From NCBI GenBank assembly GCA_964017145.1, contig OZ024845.1, positions 1,364,001-1,428,000 of the forward strand: a DNA stretch of 64,000 bases. The letters are read 5' to 3'. This document shows positions 1 through 10,494 of this stretch, piece after piece. This DNA comes from Agrocybe praecox (Eukaryota > Basidiomycota > Agaricomycetes > Agaricales > Agrocybaceae). Under the pieces are notes generated by a model. The model had not been told where the DNA came from. It was given only the letters and a program-made list of their open reading frames with translations, and did no database searches. The translations under genes were made by a program, and so were the position numbers. Within the stretch, counting starts at the first letter, position 1. Each line of letters starts with the position of its first letter.

Positions 1-1294
1 CAAAGGACTGGTCATCATTATTCAATCCCGACACTCACGTCCACTGAATATGTGCATGGCGCGTATAAATTCTCCGGGAGCAACGGGGCTTAACATTATT
101 ACCGACGAGTGTCGAATCAGCATCATGATATGATCTTGTTTCTCTTCGTGTCCTGGGGGTAGGACGTCACGTTGAGATATTAGAGTGTGTATGATGAAAC
201 AGTTCACCACTGAGTAGAATTGGCAGGTGTTGTGCTATGTACAGATGTGGTTTTGTGTCTTGTGGTATAAGTTACCGTACGCGCGTCGCGCATAGACCGG
301 TGATAGTCCTGGATAGTCCCCTCTATGAGGTTTGCGACCCCGGCTCGCCGGGCCTCTGTCATAGACAGAGCTCAGAGCTCAGAGCTGTTCCACGCCGCCC
401 AGGGTATCACGTTGTATTTCGTCGTCTAAGGCACGTGTTAATTCTGCCAAAGTCCAAACTCATACGAAGTATCTTGCTTCTTTTCTCGTACTTTTCTTAC
501 TGTATATCGACAAAAAATAATAATAAGGAAATAATAATGAGATAGGTATGCTTATTCATGACCTAGTGCACGGCGGGCTAATTAAAGACTGAAAGTCTAT
601 TTTTTTAAAACCTTACTGTGGACGTGGACCCCTAACTTCACCCTCAGATGTTCCGGATGTCGTTGTATCTTCCGCATGGGCTCAATTTGATAGTGACGAT
701 GCGGCCAAGCACTTCTACCAAAGCTTTGAGTACTTCCAAGTCAAATCTTGCACTATTCTCAACGCTTCCCCCCCATTGATCAGTGCGTTTATTGGAGGTG
801 TTGACTTGCCGAGGAATTGATGTACGACATACTCGTCGGCGTCCAGGACGCGCAAGCATGGTAGTCATTTCACGGAATTTCAGAAGTGCTAGTCTTCAAT
901 ATTTACATGTCTGGACTCTGTTCGGGCCTGCCACGTTTGATTTTAAACATCCTGAGCGTTGGCATATCACAGAAACCTCCCGAGATTTCAATAACATCCT
1001 TGAAAGGCATGTTGAATGAGCAGAGAAATTTTGAAACTAGGCCAATTCATGATCATGATGGCAAGAGTAAAGAAAGTAGCGTCCCTCGCCCAAAGGTTTT
1101 GCCACATGGGGAAAAATCAAACAAGTGCGAATTACACTGTCGCGTCCCCGGGACCCGCCAAGTTGATGCTTGCATATGGCATAACGATGCCCAGAATAGG
1201 CTTCTAATCAGGGTTCGTTTGCACGTTTATTTTTTTATTACTTGTATTTCTAGCTCCTCCTACCTGTCTTGTGCGCACTGGGTCAAACTTCCTT
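1..1294. other. Left-end stretch without a supported gene
   Basis: I see no reading frame with recognisable domains or a consistent exon chain here. The short open frames in this stretch lack family motifs and good splice partners. It is probably intergenic or decayed sequence downstream of the minus-strand membrane protein gene that ends at 1295. Confidence 0.4.
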
Positions 1295-3173
1295 TCAACC
1301 TATAGATCTCGCCTGGGATACAGCGCGTCTAACCGTCGGCGCGGTCTCGAGGCCTCCAAAAATGATGGTATCTCTACGTCCTAGTTTGTCGTCTCTTTCT
1401 TGAGCCACTTTGCGGACATTCAAAATGACATAACATCCCTGTCCAAGTGAGTCGTTCATTAACAAATGAAGGAGCAATCGAAATGGGCACCAACTGTAGA
1501 GATGGATAACACATAGAACCATCTATAAGATCCTCAGCACAAGACCTATCAGTGTCTTATACATAAAAAAGTCTCACGGCATTATTAGCCCAATTGCCAC
1601 TCCGTTAGGTATGTCAAGTTGAATGGTCATGACAGCAACACCTATGATCACTGTACATTTGTCTTGAGCAAGTCGGGCCGACTAAGAAGGTGGTGATTTA
1701 CTTACCAGCGACGCTGTTGCTGCAAGTTACTATCAAAGAATGTTGAATAATTTACACGACGACTTGCCGTATTAACAGAAATACAATACCGTCCTCAACG
1801 CATGTCCTGAAAAGGGGAGAAAGGTTCATGGAGATACCCATTTGTCTGCAACTGGCCTGCGATCTGTAGTATGCAACCACTAGTAGAACGAGATGTATAG
1901 CTGATCAAAAGTTAGCTTTCCTGGTTAGTTGAAAGAGGGGGAAACTCCACTGAACTGGTAATTGTTAGCATGGATATCCTGGCAGTTTGATTAGTCAATC
2001 TCGTACACTTATCCGACCTAGGGGGATTTGGACTTACCAAGCAGGCATGTATTTACTTTTATCTACGTCTACACCACAGCCTAACATATTTATGCCTGGA
2101 GCCGGGGGCATAATAATTGACCCGTCCCTGACTTGTAGGCCAACCATCACGATACCTGAGTATAGCTGGACCTGAGCACGAGAAGGTTAAAAATATCCTT
2201 CTATGAAGACCAAAAGACTGACGGTAAGGTTTCCTATCAAATGTAGTCAATTTGAGCTTATAAGTGTGAATATAAGTGATGAGATATTACCAAAATATAG
2301 AAATGCAAAGAAGCAGAGTACTAGACAACGTGTAATTATCAAGCGCTAACGGTGCCGACGTCAAGATAGCTACTGACTTCGCTTGCTTCTTTCGAACAAT
2401 GCATACAGTCTTAGACTGAGGATAATATCGATAGCAGTGCATATTATCAGTGAACCGCCTCTGTTGCATCTTTTGAGTTTGTTTTGAATTGAAAATGGAT
2501 CAGGAAAGGAAGGCATACATTGTCACAAAGAACCAATAGAAAGTCCGGCATCTAAGGACATTTTATAGGCAGCGAGAAGTGCGAGATTACTGTTTAACTA
2601 GCCGCACCTCTGTCACTTTTTGTTAAACCAAAATGAATACCGTACGGGAAACATGACATACGAATCTGACCAGCTGGGCGACGGAAAGCACTGGTGGTTA
2701 TTCAGAAGTAGAATATTTGGGCAGTTGGACAATGACTTGCCTACCGAGTTGAAACTTATAGCAGATTAACAATAATGATAATACGAGGATACGACAACTT
2801 ACGCCATGAAGAAGAGGCCATAATACCTCAGTAAAAGATAAACGACCTTCGGTATCGACCACTTGGAGCTAGGTATAGGATGGATTGAGAAGTTAAATTG
2901 TTCGTTTACCAAAAGCTCACAGGACGAACCTCCACACATAAGTCACCTGGTTACCGAAGTGAAGAGTATAAAAACAAAGAAGAAAGAGGCAACGAACCTC
3001 AGAGAAGACTCTTGACGCAGTGGTGCACGTAAGAAACAGAGTTGCAGAGACTATCCACCAAATTGAACGTTCAGTCGATTGAGCGGGAGTAATCAGATTT
3101 GGTTCGTACCCCACATGTACGAGCAAAGCCTTGTGTGTCGGATAGCGCTGACAAGGAAAGAATTCGTGTCCAT
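1295..3173 (-). CDS. Multi-pass membrane protein, DUF6533-like (paralogue 1)
   Basis: Role unknown; a predicted seven-helix-type fungal membrane protein. The N-terminal exon starts MDTNSFLVSA and ends CSYMW. The next exons read VSATLFLTC...VFSE, VTYVW and SSKWSIPKVVYLLLRYYG, then a 29-nt exon (2662-2690). The last exon contains GCYVILNVRKVA and FGGLETA before the stop at 1295. Donors and acceptors match in phase for the first five exons, and the same intron positions recur in the paralogues at 13.3-15.2 kb and 22.7-24.6 kb, which decided the start at 3173. The SKW-PK-RY pattern resembles DUF6533 proteins; that assignment is from memory of the family. Exons between about 2600 and 1520 were not resolved, and the 29-nt exon here is the most diverged of the three (hydrophobic residues lost), so this copy could be decaying. 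Confidence 0.5.
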
Positions 3174-4549
3174 AGTCCGGGAAGTTTCTTCTAATCAATC
3201 CGATTCAGTAACTTCAGTCCTTGAGTGCAATGGATGAGCGGAATGGAAAGGGGGATGTTGCTTTTGCCAGTATCAGTCGATATGAAGCCGGCTACTATGC
3301 GACTGTCATTGGCCCAATACTTGGCAACCTCACCGATGAAACTGAAACAGCAAGGACGCCCTGACCTAATTACAGGAACGATTTCGCTTTAAAGTGCTAG
3401 TCATTACCAAATCACAGAATTCAACGTTACGTGTGGCCTGTCAATCCAGTACCAGAGGACGCACGTACGCGAAGTTGGAATGCAGGGATAGTGGGTGTCA
3501 TGTTGCGTCCCAGCCGTTCGGGTGGGATCATAGTGTTAAGTATCCTGAAGTATTGTGCTTTTCATTGGTTTCTGTGTCGGGAACATCCCGGAAATATTGT
3601 AGAAATTCGTAGAAAGAACAGGTAAGAAAGGTAAAGGCGATTTGACGAGTCAGGTTTCTTTGGTTTGCCGAAACACGGCATCTCGGTGTAGTATCAAGTT
3701 GTGTTCCGTGAATGATCTAATCTTATCTTCACCCCGCCTCGTGGACGCAATTTCAAAGTGGGACTTGTTGCATTGCTCATAGGTTGCCGTCGTACAGCAG
3801 AGAATAATGAAAGGGTATTGCTATTATATACATTATTTATAATTCATCTGCGCTGACAAGGACTATCTCCCTGGTGTCTCACGACTGATTGTAAGCGCCT
3901 TCTCGTTCTTCCCTGCCGCGCGCTTGATTGTCTTGACGTCGGACGAACTATTTTACGCAGGTTCACTGGATTAGATGGCATTCCTAGAGGTTTGGTCCAA
4001 ACGGATGAGCTAATCCACGCGTCTATAACGGAAGCATACGCAGAGAAGCGTCCACGTACAACAGAAATGTGCCCCGCACTATGTCATCTAGTCAATTGTC
4101 AGATAATGAAATAAGTAGATTGATTAGTGATATGAGTTAGTAATAATTCACTGTTTGGTCATTTTTCGCTTTCGCTCAACTCGCTCAACTCACTCATTCA
4201 TTCCACCTCTCTCCTCTATTTTTCTTTTCTTTTCGCGCCTTTCAAGCCTTTCTATGTACTCATACGTCACTTTTGGTTATGTAGTAATCTGCTTACTCCT
4301 CTTTTTGGTCCTATTTCTTCGAGTGTCATACGACCCATACCCCAATGCCGAAGCGGAGCGAGGCCGCACCCCATAGGTATTGTAAATAGGCTGCTAGCGT
4401 CAGACGTAGAAAGGCTGAAGACGCAGACATGAGTGCTTATAGTAACCGCAAAACCTGTCAAGAACAAGTTAATTGTTTAATACTGCCGAAATTTTTGGAC
4501 CTTCAGGGACGGCTGCCTTGAAGGCCATCAGCATACAAAGGAGTCACGT
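3174..4549. other. Gene-free stretch
   Basis: Between paralogue 1 and the membrane-protein relic near 4.6 kb I find no exon chain or domain. The short open frames at 3394-3625 and 4155-4376 have no recognisable motif. Confidence 0.4.
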
Positions 4550-4720
4550 ATCCACGGGTTAACACAGCGTAAATGACTTTCGGTATCGCCCACTTTGAGC
4601 TGGTAACTTCAGACTATTACGCTCACAGAACTGAGCACTGAGAAAATCTGCGGGGAGCAGACTTGAGACGAGCCTCGGATGATGTGTTTGACAATGTTGC
4701 AAAGATGACCATACTGTAAG
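4550..4720 (-). pseudogene. Relic of the DUF6533-like membrane protein family
   Basis: On the minus strand, positions of about 4605-4556 translate to SSKWAIPKVIYAVL, clearly related to the SSKWSIPKVVYLLL segment of the three longer paralogues in this window. A weaker match to the preceding exon (ATLSNTSSEAR, compare ATMFLLC..SSISLE) lies at about 4720-4680. No start exon, no 29-nt exon and no C-terminal NVRK/FGGL exon are present nearby, so it looks like a truncated copy. Confidence 0.5.
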
Positions 4721-5186
4721 ATATCAACGATGGCAGTGCAAGTATCATCCATAGGTATTATTTTTATCTCGTTTGAATATGGTATGGGGACTGGGCAGGG
4801 ATAAAAAGCGAGTAAACGCTGTGGCTATTCATCGCAGTGACATTTGGAAGAGCTTACCATTTGAGTGAGCATTGTTTCGCCATTCGCACATGAGCACGTA
4901 ACCCTGGACAAAGGGGAACCCGAGCGCTGAGCCCCTGCCAACAGCCCTGACCCACTTCTAAAAGTATGAGGCGTACATATATTAAGTCTCCGTGGTGGCC
5001 TGTGAAAGGATTCGAGGACCCTTGGATGGGCCAATGACAGTGCGGACAGAGAATTTTGATAGAGCTCATACTCACAACTAGCCACAGAGCTAACGGTTCC
5101 AGTTAGCTTTGATGTAAAAGCCATGTGTTTGATCTGGGATGGTCTAAGCCGCTGCTCTGAGAACTGCTTCGGCGCTTTGATCTATG

Positions 5187-6066
5187 TTATAGATTAGTTC
5201 GAGGAACATAATAGTAAAAGGGCCAAAGCGACGTACATGGTCCTTGATGCACGTCGAGATTTTCCCTCATCTTGCCGTACCACAGCGGCAGACTTATGTT
5301 AGGACCGACGCAGAAACACTTGTCATCCAGAGGTGTGCCCAGCCCCGGGGCAACCTTCTCCAAGTCTGCAGTGAAGTACAGGCTTCTGCCAGTGGGGAAA
5401 GACAGTGACATCATCCGTGACTCGAGTTGAGTGAGTTGGCGGACGACGGAAATGCCTTCCTGGTCGTCTAGGCTAGGTCAAACGTCAGTGAGTCTGGAGC
5501 CATGAACGAGCTCCATCATATTATAGGCGGTCTCGGCGATGTTGTTCGAGTCAGGCGAGTACCCGTAAATCTTGGGAACAGGGAACCCATGGGAACGCAG
5601 GCACTCGATGCTGGCAACTTCGCTGGCGACGGTGTGGTGCCTTGGCACAGTCATAGGGTAAGGTATGCGAAGCGACCATCTGTTGACCGTCGCGCAGAGT
5701 TATGATGAAGATACGGTTGAATCCGCCCTCGACAAGCTTCGACAAGCTGACCACATCCTCTGCCGTTTTGTTGACGGACTCGACGAATCCCGTCGATATT
5801 GAAAACGAGCCTCCGCTCTTCGTGACGAAGAGCGTCGTTATAGCTGAGCAGTATAAATTGCGGGTCAGAGATGTATGCGATGGAACAGAATGCACAAGAG
5901 TTACACCCAGCGCCCCAACGCGTAGTTGAAGAGGTCGTTCTGAGAACCCGTCATGGTGAGCAGGGTGAGACGTAGCAGCCAAACTGTCGTGGTAGAGACG
6001 GGACTCGGGTGAGGAAGAAAGAAACAGTCGCTGAGAGGCTGGAGCATTGAGTAGGTTGAAGAGCAT
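5187..6066 (-). pseudogene. AIM9-like phosphotransferase pseudogene (APH fold)
   Basis: The parent gene would encode an aminoglycoside-phosphotransferase-fold protein of the type annotated as altered inheritance of mitochondria 9. Visible family blocks in order are FNYALGRW, an intron, YNDALRHEERRLVFNIDG, LVEGGFNRIFIITLRDGQ, IPYPMTVPRHHTVASEVA, HGFPVPKIYGYSP, MMELVHG, then RMMSLSFP, LYFTADLEKVA and FCVGPNISLPLWYG. The blocks are not in one frame. There is a one-base insertion after NIDG (about 5785), another after QQMVA (about 5655), and a stop (TGA) where a Trp is expected just after the HGSRLTDV block (about 5480). The conserved C-terminal half with the HxD and IDW motifs was not found downstream, apart from unplaced ORFs to about 4825. 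It is broken by several independent lesions. Confidence 0.8.
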
Positions 6067-6345
6067 GCCAGTTAGGTCGAGGTGACGTAAAGAGGGGAGT
6101 TAGGGTTCGATAAAATCACACCGGGTCGCGATAATTGATCTGTATATGTCCCACTTTTAACACAAAGGAGGGCGCACGTTCTACACCAGCCATCTGAGTA
6201 GCACAAAAACTCATATTTATATATTTTTCTAATACTACTAACTACGGAGAAATTAATTTACAGTGGAATATAGTATATGACGGAGGACGTGGTTAAACGA
6301 ACATGGATACGTCCAGTGTTCATTTTTAAACTCCGACATTTGCGC

Positions 6346-6418
6346 GAATCTGCGAGCACTTGCGTCGCAACTTGCGAGATATGCGTTCTCGCAAGCTCGC
6401 AAGGGGTCTCGCAGATTT
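6346..6418. repeat. Nested palindrome (hairpin-forming, GCGAG-rich)
   Basis: A 9-bp perfect stem CTTGCGAGA (6371-6379) and TCTCGCAAG (6387-6395) encloses a 7-nt loop. Outside it, CTTGCG pairs with CGCAAG and AATCTGCGAG (6347-6356) pairs with CTCGCAGATT (6408-6417). A wider inverted pair, GTGGTTAA (6289-6296) and TTAACCAC (6506-6513), frames the block. It lies in the 620-bp gap between the P450 stop and the AIM9-like pseudogene. It could be a tiny transposable element, a 3'-end RNA structure or a protein-binding site; the sequence alone does not decide. Confidence 0.6.
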
Positions 6419-6686
6419 CTCTTTGCCCCATGTGAGGCATCCACGCCTATATATGGGTTTTCGCAACACCGTCTCATAAGACCTGTTCTACTTCGTGTCC
6501 AGGCATTAACCACACGGTAATTGAAATATATTGCATATAAGCTTTCCCCCAGTGGATCTACAAGTTCTAACTTCTGACTGCACTCTTTATGATTTATTTC
6601 CCTAGTCTAGTATATTCATGTAAACACTTTACCGTTGAGATTGAAGAGCAAGCAACGACCTCGACCCAAGTATCCTATGAGATTGG

Positions 6687-9462
6687 TCACTCATCAAACG
6701 TTACAGAGGACATCACTAATGGCAATTGATGGCCTTTCTCCTCCTCCCCTTTGATGACAGGAATCATTGCCTATAAAATAATGGAGTTAGGTCCCAAATA
6801 ATGTTGATATACAATGATATGATAAGTATTGGTACCATGTTTGCGGCCCGCTTTATGTTCATGGATTTTGGACTTAGGCTAAATTCAAAGCTCCTGGTAA
6901 ACTCGGTTGTGAAAACAGCCGCTTCCATCACGGCAAATCTCCACCCAATCTGACAGGCCAGAACGGTTTCAATGGCTACATACGACACACAAAGTAGGAA
7001 GCACTTACGCAGGTTCGTGGTCCCGCAGAGAATGACATTACAGCTGCATACAACATTGCTTATTCAGGAGTGGTAATGTGTATGTATAATTCTTCAAACT
7101 CACATGCGTATGGTCCTGCAATACCAGCAGTCTCATTCACCTCTCCATTCAAAAATCGCTCGGGGCGCCACACATCCGCGTCTTCGCCAAAAATTTCCGG
7201 ATCCCTGTCGGTATTTTACACGTTATAATTGAACGCCAACACTCGAATGAAGCAGAAGCACACCGATTAAAGCCTGCAAGATCAAGGTACAGATGCGTTC
7301 CCTTCTCAATATTGAGCGATTCCAGTACTTTTCCATCAGTGGTAATCACCGGATGGGTCAGAGGGACTGAAGCCCGAATAAAAAACGAGCAAAGAGCGAG
7401 ATCTTAGAAGGGGATACTATGGCATGACTTTCCTCTTACCCATTGAATCAACTGTCGATATTTTCAAGTGGTGATAAACCTATGTAATATGGATGAGGAT
7501 AATCACAATGATTCGCCGACGTCAAGCAAATAACTCACAGCAGCATGGAATCGTAATGTCTCCTTCAAGACTGCCTGCAGATACGGCATCTCATTCTCAT
7601 AGTCCTCAGCAGTGAGAGTAGCGTCGCCTGAGTGACTTTGATCAAACCGACGTTAAATTCCAGGAAGTACAAGAATGATTTTACCTCTATTGATAGCGGC
7701 ATAGACTCTTTCATTAATTTCTTGGCGAAGTCTGTGTTGAACTTGAGGATTGCGGGCAAGCTCGTACATAATCCAGTTCATCCAAGTTGCCTAAGACTCA
7801 AAGTAAGTAACAGAATTAAGAGGATACAAAAGAGATTGCTAACAGTTGTCTCGTGACCGGCGATGATAATAGCTGCCACACAGATACGTTAGATCGAGGG
7901 ACACATCGGTATTTTGGAACATGTACTATGCAGCGTTGCAGATAGCTCATCTGAAATGAAACATGAATACATGGGTTCAGATGCTGGACCCAGAAATATG
8001 AACGTACCATGAGACAATTTAAGCCTCGAGTCAGATGGTGCGGCGTTGGCTCGAACTTGAGAAAAAGGTAGGTAAATAGAATGAGAGCGTAAGCATAACA
8101 GAAGTACCTAAAAGGCTCAAGACATCTTTTTTTGACTTTCCATCATTCATTTCATTGGATTTAGTATCGATCAAATTTTGAGCTGCCTGGAACCCAACTC
8201 CTGTGACATATCTTACCCTCTTTAACTCTTTAACTGGTGCATAGTCGTATAAAAGACTGGCCACCTTGACAGGTAGCCATCCTATGACCTCCTGCGCAAG
8301 GATTGTCGCTTGGTCTAGAGTTCCATACAGATCATGTGCATAGTTTCTGAAGCAGTTGGCTAGCTCATTCGTTGACAGCTCATTCTCGGAGTCTGTTATG
8401 GCTTGGAAATCGTAGTCGAAAGCGCCTTTCCCAACGGCATCGAGCGCACATAAGCTTATCATGCGGGTCACGTCAATGGTCGGCGTTCCATTTTTCGAAG
8501 ATCGAATAATAGCATTCCATTTCTCGGTGACCTGTGCCACGAATAGTGTCAGACTCAATTTCTTTCATCACATAAAACCGCCACCTAACCTGCGCAGCAC
8601 AATCTTGAAAGCATGGAAGAAGGGCTCGGACTCTATACTAAATTAATTTCATAGCTAACAAAGATAACGAATGCAGGAAAGCGTACTGGTTTTTACCAAA
8701 TCCTGCGGAATTAATGCTTCTCTGCCTGAGCGATGAACGGGGTCAGTATCAGTCAAGTAACTCGTAGGGGAAACTTGTTACCTTCTGTGGTCGTCGCCAT
8801 CTGCCCAAATAAGACCTTTACCAAATACCATTCGCGCGAATTCTTTCTGAGGGAAGATCAGTAAGCACCAAGTCCTCAAAATCAACTCGTAGAAGTACCA
8901 AGATTGGATGCTTAGTGAATTCATCGGCTAAAAATAGTCAGCTCGAATTATCCAGTTCTAAAAATTGACTGATGCGTACGACGGCTGGATATATGATGCA
9001 GGGCTTTGGGGTCCGATATCAAAAGGCAATTTTCACCCAAGATACCTTTATACTTTATAACCCCGCCATATTGCTTCTTCCCTAAAGTACACAAGGTAAG
9101 CATCTTGGAACTTGAGTTGTACGTGGTCTCGTACACTTGAATTGATACTGTACGAGTTCAAAAGGAGGTTTATTAGTATTTAGAATGGTATATTAGGAAT
9201 CCCATTTACCTCTCCCACTTCGCCTTGCATAAGTTCACGAAGATGGCCTGCAAGATTGGTTTATTGGTTTGTTTAATCTTCTGATCAAGGTCGAAATACA
9301 CTTACCGAAAAGGAACGATTTGCTTGGAGGCCCAGGAATCGTCGCTGTGGACTCAGGACCAGCTACATGGTTGTAAAATCTTCTCACAAGCCATGCGATT
9401 ATAGCCAGAAAGATAATAACACCATGGTTCCCATGCAGCAAAGGATAGAGGTGATTCATCAT
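6687..9462 (-). CDS. Cytochrome P450 monooxygenase
   Basis: Haem-thiolate monooxygenase, probably anchored in the endoplasmic reticulum; substrate unknown. The first exon gives a hydrophobic N-terminal anchor and a proline hinge (IPGPPSKSFLFG), followed by GHLRELMQGEVGE, then YQFKWKKQYGGVIKYKG. Further along are WADGDDHRR (C-helix), the I-helix motif AGHETT (about 7860), the K-helix ETLR in LKETLRFH (about 7560), a PERF-type block WRPERF, and the haem-binding motif FSAGPRTCIGWRFAVME split by an intron after the Cys (about 6990-7040). A last intron joins KRAANM to AMIPVIKGEEEKG, with the stop at 6687. One exon is only 13 nt (9135-9147). All the joins I checked keep frame and all catalytic motifs are present, so it looks intact. 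It is head-to-head with the acyltransferase-like gene at 10.5 kb. Confidence 0.9.
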
Positions 9463-10494
9463 GATGTCTTCAAAGTGGGGCTAATGGTGGTTGGTACTTG
9501 ACCCGCTTCGAGTCTTTATACCAGAATTAATACGGCGACCGGTGGCACTACATGAGCTATACTCTCTACGAAGGTACCAGATTAAGTTGCTCACAGGAAG
9601 ACTTCAATAGAATGGAAATTGAAGAGGACGTTTTGTAATCCAATTGGCCGTTGTTTCTACATTTGTCTATAACGGAAATCCCGGCCCGGGTTTGCAATAA
9701 GTGCATTCTATACCTTTTCGTTTCCACGATTTTATTTACAGTTTTTCATAAGCGGACCTAAAGACCTCCAAGGCTTTCTGAAATTATATTATACTTACCG
9801 AGACGTCTGAAGCATATATTTACGCTGCATAGAACTGTGCAGTTCTTCGGTTCTTCTTGTCGAAATACAATCACACGCTATGCAAAACCTTCCGGCGCTT
9901 AAAGGGAACTTTATTGACGTGTTGTTCGCAACTTCGACGTAGATGGGAATAAGTTATGACTCACTTAGTTATATGCGGCAGCGGCTGAAATAACGACGCA
10001 TCCTGCTTGAAGTTGATGTCAGAAAACCGGTTAAGGTCGCTTGCGAACATCCTCAGTTGGTTATGAGACTCAACACGAGCAGACTGATGTTAAGCAGGTC
10101 TTTGCGGGTAAAGGAAAGAAACATGCGGTACGCGACGATTCTAATCTAATGGGCCATCGCACGATCCCATGATCTGCGGCAACGGCCGAACGCTGCAAGA
10201 GCGTAAACCCCAAATTCTGACAGTTGACAGCATACGCAAATGCACCGTTTATCGCAGAACTGATAGGAGGATTGAAGCAGATAATTAGCGTGATTATTCC
10301 CTATTATTCAAGCACTTCGTAGGATGACAATCCTAAATTTGACACATTTTCCGCAGCTCCACTCTGAATGGCTTATTCTTGTCAGAAGCTCCGTCGACGA
10401 GGATTTCAGATACGTTAACGGCGGAATGAATCTACGCTTTAAAAACACTCTGCTGAGATACATCTCAAGACCACAGCGCATTACGGTCAACACT
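9463..10494. other. Divergent intergenic region of P450 and acyltransferase genes
   Basis: About 1 kb separates the two divergent start codons and probably carries both promoters. I see no gene and no clear TATA element or dyad that I would assign to a regulator. An open frame beginning at 10324 runs into the acyltransferase start, but its first part has no family similarity. Confidence 0.5.
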
